Below are positions 13,901 through 24,432 of a DNA stretch of 64,000 nt, one piece after another. The notes under the pieces were generated by a model, which was given only the letters and a program-made list of their open reading frames with translations, ran no database searches and was not told the DNA's origin. The stretch is from positions 40,118,901-40,182,900 of the forward strand of contig BTRK01000006.1 of NCBI GenBank assembly GCA_036245805.1, in the 5' to 3' direction. Origin of the DNA: Pristionchus mayeri (taxonomy: Eukaryota > Nematoda > Chromadorea > Rhabditida > Neodiplogasteridae). The translations under genes were made by a program, and so were the position numbers. The number at the start of each line of letters is the position of its first letter. The first letter of the stretch is position 1.

Positions 13901-16900
13901 ATTTTTCAAATTTCTGCTAGCGTGCGTAGGCGTTCACGATTTTCTAAAAACTATATGGTATGGCCGTGATAGTAGATTGTTTTCGTGTGTTTGCTTTCAA
14001 TCTACGTATCGCATAAAGATGCTGGTAAATTTTCGAAACGAAACATAGGAAAACTGCATTTTTTTAACGTTTTTGTTTGGGTACTGATTTTCTTATAATA
14101 ATGATGTCCTTGATCTGCGATTTAAAACAGCGCTAGGACAAGAGTTGATTCTTCAGATGAACACAATAAATCCGCATTCGAATGTGCGTCGGAAACAGCG
14201 GACATAAAAAAGGGTTAAAGCGTCTCAAAATCATAGTTTCAAAAAATTCAGCTCATGAACCGTTGGGCGAATCCTTTCCTAATTATGCATGCATGCTTAC
14301 ACAGTAAGGTACTTCAGAATAAATCGCAATTTATCCCTCTTCATCTTCGCGTAAGAATGCAGTGCTCATTAATTGAAATTCCAAAATTTTGAAACAGTCT
14401 ATTTCTATGTTTGGTCCAATGTTTCAAAAATGATATTCGTTGCAGAATACTATTGTCGTGTCATACTACATAACAAACATAGTACTCCACAATAACGTGT
14501 CAAATTTAGCCCCAGCACTTTCCTCCTCGGAGCTTCGGGCGATTGAAAAGTCGGTATTATAGACCTGGTTCGATTACTTCCCAATTAAGCTGTCCTATTC
14601 TCGCTGATCAAATCGGATCAACATAGTGCCCGTTATAGAGTGGACTAATGCCGGTATGAACAGTGAAAAGTCATTAGTTGATTGGTCAAATGGAAAGAAC
14701 TGGGGAAGCAAAAATGTTCCTTTCAGAAAAAAAGAAAGAAACTTTTGCATCAACCTAATATCTGTGCATGTCACGAATAAATGTTCATATCTTGCCTAGA
14801 TACCACCTCATCCACGATGGCCATCTGACGATGAGATTCTCACGTGGGAAGATGGTCGAGTTACACGTGATCCTCCTCGAAGAAATCCTCGTTCTGCTCA
14901 CCCGACACTCGGATGGAAACAAACTGATGCTCAAGAGTCTCGAGACGAGCAAGGTGAGATATTGTACTTTGACTCTCAGTAGGGCTATCACTTTTCACAA
15001 TTCTGTCCCTTACATTGTCTTTCGGATCCCCGTTTCTAGCACCATCTTACATGCCTATAATACGTAATAGAACATCCCTTGGAATAAATAGTGAATGAAT
15101 GAATTAGCCTACCGCCGTACTTTTTACGATGAATAATGAGTCCTTCTCTAAATGCTAAGTTGTCTAGACGGGGGGGGGGGGGGGATATACCGCTACTAAG
15201 TATACCGCTACTTTTTTGTAAATAATATTTTGTTTAGGAGACGAAGTGGCCTCCAATCTTCCGCGTGGCTCCTCTGATGGTGAAGGAGAAGGCGAACGAC
15301 AAGCGAGCATTCTTCCTTCTACCAAATCCAGACACCAAAGGAGCCCAAGGCGCCCACATCTTCGAGCTTGTCGCGGCAACGGCGACGGAGAGAAAGACGT
15401 GAGAAATATTTGCTTTTTGCCGAGGCATCTGCCCGGACCTGTAAATGTATTAGAAAGTTGCTCCATTACGCTCGCTCTAATGTAGTAGAAGCCCGAAAAA
15501 AAAATGCCAAAATACATTCCTATCTTCAGTGGTGAAAGAAAGTTTTCTGGTTTGTTTTTGTGAAGAAACCTCTCAAATTTTTCCTTTAATTGCAAAAATA
15601 TTCTTCCTTTCTCCACTCTGTTAGGGCGTATAGACGGTTCCTTCCCGTTCTCCATAGAGTACGATTAGATGAGCGTCTAAGCCAAAACATCCTCTGCTCC
15701 ATTCACTGGCCATTGATGGCGAGGGAGGACGGGGCGCTCCTTCCGGCGTCTCTCTGATGTGATCCCCTTTACGATTTGAGAGCAGACTATCAAAAGGAAA
15801 TGGGGAACTAATCCCCTTGCGTGGATATTGACCGCTTCCATGTAGAAAAAGTGTACGGAATTTAAGAGCCCGAGACGCAATTTTCATATACTGGAAAGAC
15901 TATGAGAGAGAGTGAGAGAGAGAAGAACGGCTGTTTTACAGATGGCTCAAGCTAATGTCCGACCAGATAGAGTACATGAAGAAGCAGCCAACACAGGGCA
16001 TCGAGTGAGCAATTTACCACAATTAGTTAATTACAATTGTTTAGTTAGAAAACGAAAGCTAATGACAATCTTACAGTCTGGGTTTCGAAGTTGGCGCTTC
16101 GACAGTGGACGGCGAGGGTCTGGACAAGGTTTGATTTATTTTCGGTGATTATATTAACTATTGGGGTGTCCGGAAAGTTCGTATAATGCTTCGGAAAAAA
16201 GTCAGTTCGCGATCAAATGCAGTGATTGCGCAATCTGTTTGTCAACAATGTATTGCATCATTCTGACGTTCAGTAGTGAGAGGATTTAATCAGTCTCCTA
16301 GTTGCTACATTTATTCTTGTGATGGACTCCCATCTCTACCTCCGAGCAGTTTTACTTCATTACTACCGTCTTGGCCGATCTGTGAAGGAGGCCCACTCTG
16401 CCCTGGCCCAGTCGGAAATAGCTGACGCACCCTCCATACCCTTCTGCTATAAGTGGTTCTCACGCTTCAAGAAAGGGGAGTTTGGTCTCGATGATCAACC
16501 CCGCTCTGGACGCCCTCCCTCCCTCGATCAGCCTCTCGTTCTCCGCATACTGAAGCGCAAGCCCATGGCCAGTGTGCGTGAGTTGAAGAAGGATACTGGT
16601 ACTCCCAGATCAACGGTGTCCGATATCCTCCATCGATCTGGGAAGAAGCCCAAACTCCCACAAGTGATTCCCCATGACCTCTCCCCCGAACAGCTGAAAA
16701 ATCGTGTTCAAGTCTGTCGGGAATTACTCCATCGTAGATCCAATCTTCGATGGGTCAATTCCATCATCGCTACAGATGAGAAGTGGATCACGTACGATAA
16801 CCCTGTGAGGAGACTGCAATGGGTGGATGCAGATGAGAAGCCCACGCCCGTCCCGAAGAAGGAAGAGCACGGAAAGAAGGAACTCCTCTGCTTCTTCTTC

Positions 16901-18636
16901 TCAGTGCTCGGTCCCATCTACTGGGAGATCCTCGCCCCTGGCACCAGCATCAATGCCGACCTCTTCTCTGAACAACTGGAAGATGTCGCGATCAGAGTCC
17001 CTCCCAGACTCCTGAACCAGGGCAAAATTCTTCTTCTGATGGACAATGCTCGCCCACATCGAGCGAAGATGACCCAGAAGAAAATGGACGAGCTGAAGAT
17101 CGAGAGGATTCCCCATCCACCGTATTCCCCGGATCTCTCCCCATGCGACTACCACTGCTTCCGCTCTCTCTCTGACTTCTGCAAAGGAAAGAAGTTCAAG
17201 AATCGAGATGAAGTTGTGAGGGCTTTCGTGAACTGGGCGGTCTCGAAGAAACCCGCATTCTGGAAGAGAGGAATCGAGACCCTGCCCAATCGCTGGAGGG
17301 AGGTATTGAGAAAGAAGGGGGCATACATTGGTCACTGAGAATTGTAAAGCATTGAATAAAAAATAAAAACAAAAAATTATACGAACTTTCCGGACACCCC
17401 AATAATATCAGTTAACTAGCTAATTAAACTAATTAAAGGTGCAAGTTCTCACTCATCCTCGACTGGTGCACGCGAGCGAAATCACCGTGCAGCAACCGAC
17501 CGTCCTCGAGCACGCCAACACCGTGCTCACTCCGACCGAGAGACTCAAGCGAAACGACCAGCTCATCTTCCAGGTTCACTTCACGTTTTTGCAAGAACTA
17601 CATACATTTTTCATAGATCAATTAGAATGTCTTTGGTTATTTTTCAACAATTTTAGTGACAAATTATCACCATTGCGCCTGCAATATCCATCAACGTTAA
17701 ATTGCCAGGCGCTCCTTGACAAGCAGTCGATCCTGGCCAATTTCCTGCCTGGGGAAACGACTAATCGGGCGGAACAACTGAGCAAGCTCACCGAGTTGCT
17801 GGGAGGACTGAATGTGGCCGATCTGAAGCAGAGAGATCCCAAGGAACTCGCGATGAGCGCCATCGTCCACGGGAATCGGCTGCTAGACAGCATCAATCAG
17901 GGTTCGTTCTTCTCGATAATGCAACTGTTACTTGTAAGATTACAATTTTACATAAATTTTGCACGAAATTTATAGCTTTCTTGGGGCATATTCAATGACA
18001 AATCACATGCATTTCAAGGCTATTTTATGGCTACATTTTCGAAAATAAATCATTATTTTGTTATGATTCGTGCTAATTCATGTCCCATTCAGGTATGCAA
18101 GCGCACAAGGAGTGCGAGGATGGCACGACGATGACGCTAGTCCTCGACGACCCCGACCGGCATCTGCCCGGTGTGCCTTGCTACAAGCTCACCGCTATCG
18201 CAGCACCGTTGATGAACCACCTGAAGGCACTCATGCAGGTACCGAATAGTGTATGCAACCGCGAGGCGTGATAGCAAGCTCGCTGTGATTCCCGTTCTTG
18301 AATTGTGAAATCGTGAGATCTGAAAGCGTGCATTTCTGAAACTTGACTAAATGCCCTTTTCAAGGTGATTCAAAGCCAGGAGGCGGACCTCGCTACTGTG
18401 AAGCAGCAGTTAGTTCGATACAAGGTACGCATTCCAGCCTGCCGTCAAGTTGGTGATTTCGCCTTTCAAGAATCTTTCAAACACGTTCGATTCAGGAGAT
18501 GGCGGAGGCCTCAGGCTGCGATCGATCCGTCTCCGAAGAAACGCTCACCGACGTTCTCGAAGAGCGAAAGCTCGTGACGAAAAGGCAGAATCGAGCGCCT
18601 CCCTCTGTTCCCACTTGCCCGCCCCCGCTCATCTGA
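4904..18636 (+). CDS. rhgf-1: RhoGEF with PDZ, RGS-like, C1, DH and PH domains (RHGF-1; PDZ-RhoGEF/LARG ortholog)
   Basis: Guanine nucleotide exchange factor that activates Rho and, in its family, couples Galpha12/13 to Rho through the RGS-like domain. Exons: 4904-4939, 5221-5331, 5421-5478, 6021-6169, 6289-6369, 7085-7171, 7451-7546, 8125-8277, 8860-9012, 9445-9580, 9720-9811, 9936-10022, 10291-10419, 10479-10584, 10898-10980, 11111-11293, 11434-11544, 11600-11695, 12165-12309, 12532-12680, 12902-13089, 13171-13339, 13498-13682, 14800-14953, 15238-15398, 15942-16004, 16077-16128, 17439-17573, 17709-17901, 18093-18238, 18365-18424, 18496-18636. All phases agree, giving 1295 residues, close to the family length. 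Order: PDZ with carboxylate loop DGYGLTV (4904-6070); RGS-like (8125-about 9811); C1 with complete H-x12-C-x2-C-x13-C-x2-C-x4-H-x2-C-x7-C (10479-10980); DH with MLPVEMQRLVKYPMLLE (12532-13682); PH ending WLKLMSDQIEYM (14800-16004). ATG 4904 is the first Met; the frame stays open upstream to an acceptor near 4847, so earlier 5' exons are possible. Two introns carry mariner elements. Confidence 0.93.
13869..14758. mobile_element. Non-autonomous mariner-like element (about 890 bp) in an rhgf-1 intron
   Basis: Terminal inverted repeats of about 30 bp: the left end reads TCAGGTTGATGCAAAAGTTT and the right end is its near-perfect complement (AACTTTTGCATCAACCTAA). Both ends abut TA dinucleotides (13867-13868, 14759-14760), the mariner target duplication. 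The TIR resembles the AGGTTGNTGCAAAAGT termini known from other mariner families. The interior has no long open frame and no DD34D motifs, and is shorter than a full mariner (about 1.3 kb), so it needs transposase in trans. Its TIR differs from that of the full-length element at 16161-17402, so it belongs to another subfamily. It fills most of the 1.1-kb intron between the DH and PH exons. Confidence 0.82.
16161..17402 (+). mobile_element. Full-length mariner transposon in an rhgf-1 intron
   Basis: 1242-bp element bounded by 27-bp inverted repeats (left end TTGGGGTGTCCGGAAAGTTC, right end its complement) and flanked by TA (16159-16160, 17403-17404). It lies in the intron 16129-17438, in the same orientation as the gene. 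Without the element and one TA copy the intron would be about 66 bp. It carries one open transposase frame and an AATAAA just before the right repeat. A closely similar second copy lies at 60730-61973. Confidence 0.95.
16319..17338 (+). CDS. Mariner transposase, apparently intact
   Basis: 339-residue open frame, the normal length for mariner transposases, which cut and paste their own element into TA sites. The N-terminal half has paired helix-turn-helix DNA-binding regions (about residues 8-105) and a linker VIPHDLS at the position of the family's WVPHEL motif. The catalytic triad is complete: Asp153 in ATDEKWITYDN, Asp242 in LLLMDNARPH, Asp277 in YSPDLSPCDYH. Exactly 34 residues separate the last two (DD34D). 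No stop or frameshift interrupts it, so it may still be active. The start is the first Met of the frame, 158 bp inside the left repeat. Confidence 0.94.
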   Translation: MMDSHLYLRAVLLHYYRLGRSVKEAHSALAQSEIADAPSIPFCYKWFSRFKKGEFGLDDQPRSGRPPSLDQPLVLRILKRKPMASVRELKKDTGTPRSTVSDILHRSGKKPKLPQVIPHDLSPEQLKNRVQVCRELLHRRSNLRWVNSIIATDEKWITYDNPVRRLQWVDADEKPTPVPKKEEHGKKELLCFFFSVLGPIYWEILAPGTSINADLFSEQLEDVAIRVPPRLLNQGKILLLMDNARPHRAKMTQKKMDELKIERIPHPPYSPDLSPCDYHCFRSLSDFCKGKKFKNRDEVVRAFVNWAVSKKPAFWKRGIETLPNRWREVLRKKGAYIGH

Positions 18637-19289
18637 TATTCTAGTTGTAGTTTCGAGTAATTTCACAAGCAATCTGCGAGATTGTGTGTGAAATGACAAG
18701 AGAATTGTCTGAATTTCAAGAAACTACGTCCCACCCTTTCATCGCCATCTGTGTTTGTGTCATGCACATTCCGTCGTATCCGGTTAACCAAGCTGTTCTA
18801 TTGCATAATAGGCACAACTAAAGGGATCACAACACTCCTCTTCTTCTTCCTCCATTTCGGGTTGGCTTCCGTTTCTTGTCTTTTGCATCGTAGATGACTC
18901 TATGCTCCGACAATCTGATGAAATTATGCGTGTACGATTCTTCCCCCGTTGCTCCCTGTGGTTTCTCGTTGTTCTAAACCATTGACTGCTTGTAAATTAA
19001 CGTTCCTTTCCACTTGGGATGACTAGGCAAGAAATGAGCTGCATTTTAAACTTATGCTTTCCGAAAAGATCAAAATGACCAGATCATTCCTTGTGAAGTC
19101 ATCCTGCTCGATCGTTCCATGTACTTTTTCCGCGCCATCACAATCTATCTTTTATTGACTGTCTATGACGAATAAATAATTATTACATCTGAGGCATTGC
19201 AATTCCAGAATACATAGGAGAAGTACACGACAAATCTATATCCCTATCGTCGCCTAGGGGGTTGCTGCAATAGCAGCAGCAGTTGTAGC
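18637..19289. other. Convergent 3' ends of rhgf-1 and the VWFA gene
   Basis: Non-coding. AATAAA on the + strand at 19171-19176 is a plausible poly(A) signal for rhgf-1. TTTATT at 19151-19156, AATAAA on the - strand, is plausible for the VWFA gene. If both are used, the two transcripts overlap by some tens of bases. Confidence 0.55.
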
Positions 19290-22200
19290 TTAGAGTGCGC
19301 AGCGCAGCTTGTTGATGAGGATCTCCCTCATGACCTCCGCCTCCTTTCCCACGAAGATCCGCGACTCGTCGCCAGTTATCTTCTTCAGCTCATTCCTGCC
19401 AAAACACGATTTCCAAGAACGAAGAATTTTTGGAAATCTTTTGCAAGAAGTTCTCTATAAAAAGGGGTATCTCACAGAACCGGATGAGAGAGAATAGCTA
19501 ACGTGTTGGTGTGGGGCGCCACCGAAACTGCGAATAATTCAACATCCTGCAGGCTGCGAATCTCCTCCGCAGGCACTTCCGTGTTGTCGTGCGAGTAGCT
19601 GGGAATAGGCCTCATTAACTGCCTCATTAGCCAGTCAATCCCGGCGCGATTATGCCGCAGCACTCACCCATCGGACAACAGCAGCACTAGCGTCTTCACG
19701 TTCTTTCTCTTGTAGTCGAGCATGCGATTGGCGGCGTGCAACGCGGCGCCGATGTAGGTAGTTCCTGAGAAAAAAACGATTAAAGTTCAGATTTTCGAAA
19801 GTACCGGTGAAGTGACGAATTCGTCCGAAAGCCTTCATCAGCTGCTCATTCGCGCTCATGTCGTCGAACGACCTGGACAATATGTTTCAAATATGGACAT
19901 TTTCAGCCAGAAACATCTCTTAGGTGAACGAAGGCAATATAAATTGTGTTTCACTTACCACTCGGTTTTCTGCAGGTTCTGCCCTGCGAATTGGATGAGT
20001 GCCACGCGGTGATTGTGGTTGGAGATGTCGATCTCCTCGAGGATTGAGGCAAGGAACGTCTATGAATTTAATGATAGGCAGTCTTTCGGAAGTATGATAA
20101 TGATATTCATAGCAGATGTTAACACTTTCGGCACGGTAAATGGATATTATTCTGTCACCTTCTGGGTATCGTAGATGTTGTGGACGGATCCGGAGCTGTC
20201 AACAACGAGGAGCACGTCGACCTGGCACTTGTCCGCACTGCTGCTCTCGCCCTCGAATGCTATAGGAATCCAAATTGTGATCATCCAAGCAAGGTTACTG
20301 TACCTTTACTCCTGACGGCAAAGGCTCTTCCTCTGGATGGAGCCGGCTTCTTCTCCGTCAATTCCTCTTCAGATCGAACTCGAGGGAAAACACGGTGAGT
20401 GGTCGTGGTTCGAGGCTGGAATTGCTATTGGAACACAGGTAATTTTGAGCAACGGAACAATGCAGAATTCGATAGATTTTTCTCATTTTTTCAGATTATT
20501 CTGCATGGGAAATTCAGACATTCTTCGAAACGGACTCTGAATGTCGCCGGTGACGTCGTCGTCGTTCCCACAGTCGTCGTTGTGGTCGTCGTGGGAGCCA
20601 CAGTCGTAGTCTCCGTCGTCGTCGGCGTCGTGAATAGATCCTCGAATTTTGCTTCGTGGGAAGCGACGCGAGCCTCTTCAGACTCGCCCAGTCTCTTGAA
20701 CTTGATCCCGTTCGGATTCTTCCACGGCTTTGCAGTCCTGAATTAGAGATAGCTAGGTCTGACTCATTTCATTATGACCACCGAGGGAATAGAACAGAAT
20801 GAAGAGACGAATTCTTGCGAAGCTATGGTTTCGCAATTGGCAAGAATCCCTCGTTTTTGTATTGGAAAATAAGAAGAATTGGTCCTTGCAAGAACTAATT
20901 AGCAGTCTCTTATTTTCACTTACACTCGAGTCACGGGCTCATCTCTGTGGAAGAGCGACCGGGTGCTGGGGGCTCGTCGATGAGGCTGAGTGGTCGTCGT
21001 CGTTGGGGCTTCTGTCGTTGTCGTCGTCGTCGTTGAGGGAGACGCCGTTGTGAAATGGCTTCTCCTTCTGGTGGTGGTAAAGTGCCGACTAGTGGTGAGG
21101 GGTGCTTCAGTGGTGGTGAATCGGGGCTGCAAGTTAGCGTTTACAATGGCGCTGTTTGTAAATTGACACTCAAGTGCTCACATTAAGGAATGAAAGTTAG
21201 TTTTCACAATCCCTAGACCTCTTGGGACAAATTGTTGACGGTAGGGCACCATTCCGCGCAAAGTCGAAAAAAACTCGGAAAGTGATGAGCATTTCTGCAT
21301 TTTTCAATTAGGCGACAGCGAAATTGCACAAAGTGCGCGTTAGTACAGCCACTCACTACGACTCGTCTCCTTCTCTCCTCTGATGAACTCTCCTTCGATG
21401 CCACGTTGTTGCCCTCATTGGAGGTTCTCCTCTCGATCGAGTGTTGTCTCTCCTCCGATCGAAGAGTGATGGGCAGAGGGGTGAGGGACTGGCTGGCGAC
21501 GATGTGCGGCTTGTTCAGGTTGCGGGCGGATCCGAAACCAGTGATGGGACGACGAGTGGTGGAGTGCAAGAGCTGAGGGATGAAATTGCGTGCGAGTTAG
21601 CAACAAAGACATTCAGACAGTGAATTTTTGCACTATAGCTCTGTCTAGACTTGTTTTGCATAATTTGTTGACTCCAGTGCAATAGTCGACGCAAGAATGC
21701 AAAATAGCAGGAAATGTAAGATATTTTTCACGGTACCCTATCCCTAGGCATTGTTGTTGGTACTGCAATATTAGACACAAATTACAAAAATTGTCGGTAA
21801 TTGAAGACGGTGCGGAAGTAGAGACACTGCAAGGAACTTCCGTGTTCGACGATACCTTGAGAGTCGCGGGTCGCTTCTCTTCCTTCTTGGGTGCAGTAGT
21901 CGTGGTCCAGGTCGTCGTCGTCGTTGAAGGCCTGCAACTTCATGGTCTTTGATCTCTCTTCCCTTCATACTAACGTCGTCGTTGTCGTCGTGGTCGTGGT
22001 TGTTGTCGTGGTAGTCGTCGTGCTAGGAGGGCTCGTCGATGACGTCGTCAGGCTGCTCAGTCGCTGGCCGTTGGCGCAGATGCGTGCTGCTTCGACCTTC
22101 CTCGTAACGTGCGACTTTAGCCTCTCGAGGTCCTTGGGCCTATAATAGATCCCTCGTGTGCCATGCGCCATTCGGCAAGTTACTCGGAGACGCGCAACCA

Positions 22201-23580
22201 GTTGTCTGACCCATTTCAAGGGTAATCACGAGATTGCGAGATGGGAATAGAGTGATATGGCAGCGCCCCCTCGAGATAATCAATCACTGTCCTATCACTT
22301 GTTGACCTTACAAACTATTTTTGTTATGAAATGTTCAATGGGCTAATCAATCAATTGCGCCCCTTTCATGAAAGTGAGATGTAGGGTCGAGAAAGGGAAA
22401 GGTCCCGCGGGAGGTCAAACACCCTGATACTTTCTAATGATGAAACGCGATATAGTCGGAATACACGCTCCCTCTACAACTTCCGCTGCCCATAGAGTTC
22501 AACATTGGGGAAATCATCTATTCATCCCACGCGCTCTTTTGAGCGGCCCATTGGAGACAGACTGCGTAAACTGATGAGACCGTTGTTTCGTTACTCCTGC
22601 TCACCCGTATGTATCCGCGTGCGTGCCTGCGATTCTCTCCATTTCCGTTGCGAATCCCTCCGACCCGACGCTCACGACGTACAGCGTAACGTTCTTCTCG
22701 TTCCTCAGGGTTTCCGAAACCCGGATGGGATCGTCGATGGAGAGGCCGTCGGAGAAGAGAATTAGCAGCTTATCGGAGTCGGCTCTGCAGGAAATTGACC
22801 CATTCGCTCGCCCGCTCCCCATTTCCTTAGTTATGGCATGGCGAAACTACTACTACATTCTCATGCATGTGCAGCTGAGACATCATCGAGTTACGCTACT
22901 CATATAACGGCAATGTGGGTAATAGGAGAAAAGGAATCAAACCTCGCTCCCTTGTCCTCTCTGAACAACTCGCTCTCGGCCTTTCTCAGCGCGTAGCCCG
23001 TCCTCGTGACTCCAGCCTGGAAGGTGATTTGCTGCAGGTGCTTGCGAACATTGTCCGTGGAGGAGTACGTAGAGAGCGAGAACTCAGTGAGAGGGTAGCT
23101 CGCGTATCTGGAACAATGATAATCGCGAATAGGGAACAAAGCACGAAATATAATTCAACAATAGAACCGTTCTTCTCATATTCGGTGTTGGAGATACTTT
23201 CAAAGCCAGAACGAATAGATAAACTCACTGAATGACTGCCAGTCTGACGGCATCCTGTCTGATGGGCAGAATCTCGGCCAGTGCCATCGTCCACTTCACG
23301 TGCTCCGCGTACACCAACTCGATGCTGCCCGAGGTGTCCATCACGAAGGCTACGTCCAGCGTCGGAGGGCATGGGTCTGGAATAGGCCTTGTCTTCCTTA
23401 TAGATACTAAATGGTTAGGCAAAGCAGGGCGATTGTGAGAAATGATGAGGTAAACATCCAATGGCTGAAGGCGCCCCTTGACGCCAGGTAAGGGGGCTTA
23501 CCTTCCTGTTCCAGCTGAGCCACCACCGTCACCGGCAGCATCAGGAGTGCTAGGTAGACGTAAGGCGAGAAGGAAACCAT
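19290..23580 (-). CDS. Secreted protein with two VWFA domains and Thr-rich linkers
   Basis: Starts with a signal peptide exon (23502-23580; MVSFSPYVYLALLMLPVTVVA). First VWFA domain: exons 23229-23376, 22943-23107, 22615-22784, with MIDAS motif DTSGS, LFSDGLS and a final ERIAG. The next exon (high end 22140) finishes the domain and runs into a poly-Thr stretch. Middle exons near 21850-21920, 21360-21570, 20920-21130 and 20540-20740 encode Thr/Pro/Ser/Arg-rich, mucin-like sequence; their exact borders are uncertain. Second VWFA domain: exons 20159-20259, 19959-20059, 19805-19872, 19668-19764, 19503-19598, 19290-19395, with MIDAS DSSGS, TYIGAAL and LLLSDGYS; stop TAA at 19290-19292. VWFA domains bind proteins in a metal-dependent way, so an extracellular-matrix or cuticle adhesive role is likely. 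No transmembrane segment was seen. I do not assign a named gene. Confidence 0.85.
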
Positions 23581-24432
23581 CCCTTGTCGCTCTCCCATCG
23601 CCGAGTGATCACACTGCCTCGCAAATCCGCCCTCTATCATAAGCAATCTCGTTCGAATCCTGCTCCCTCCTCCCTCTCTCCGTATCATCACCCGGTTCCC
23701 CCCTCCTCCTCCTCCTCCCTCCTTCTCTCTCCCCGCATCCTTCTTTGGCCCCCGAAATTGACCGCGGGGACCGGGATGAGGGCAAAAATTGGAGCGCCCC
23801 GATCAGTCTTCCATCTTCTTTTTGCACGCGCGCGCTCGTAATGAGAAAGGCCCCCGAAGGGAGGAATCGCATTAGCCTTCTGCTGGGTGAAAGAACGAAT
23901 ATGCGGAGGAAAAAAACAGGAGCGTGTTAATGAAGAATTCGGCCGCACTTTATCCTTTCGACCCACCGAGCAATCGGGTGTACTGTAGGACAGCGGCCAT
24001 CAGCCATCTCCCCTTGTTTTTTCATTAGTCCCTTCCCGTGCATTAGGAGAAGACCTCCTTCCCCATCGATCCCTGTGGCCCTCCCCTCCTCCTCCCTTCC
24101 ATGCTGCTTCCTTCGGCTCCGAGTGAACTTTTCCTTCCCATCCGTTTTGCCTCCCATCATTAGTCTCATCACGAATTCACGTCTGCGTCTCGATGAAAGG
24201 AGCGAATGCGAGTGGAGTTTCTCCCCTCTCGGCAAGGACTCATTCATAGATATACCACATATACAACAATTGGGATGAGTGTGCACGGGGGATGAATGTG
24301 ATAGGGCAGAGGGTACTCGTCGCACGGATTCCACAACACGTCGGGGTTCCATCACAGAGAGTGGAGGGCGTCACGGGGGACTAAACAAAGGCATCCGTCT
24401 CCTCTAAGTAGATTAGGTTACCGCCTGGCTTC
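23581..24432. other. Intergenic region between VWFA gene start and neuropeptide receptor end
   Basis: No exon chain seen. It holds a C/T-rich run at about 23690-23760 and otherwise unremarkable sequence. It should contain the promoter of the VWFA gene and the 3' UTR of the receptor. Confidence 0.5.

Noticed and set aside
15164..15655. 163-codon open frame on the - strand
   Set aside because: Overlaps a real PH-domain exon of rhgf-1 (15238-15398) in antisense; codon use and content give no family match.
16901..17335. 144-codon antisense open frame inside the mariner
   Set aside because: Shadow of the transposase gene; the same shadow recurs in the second copy.
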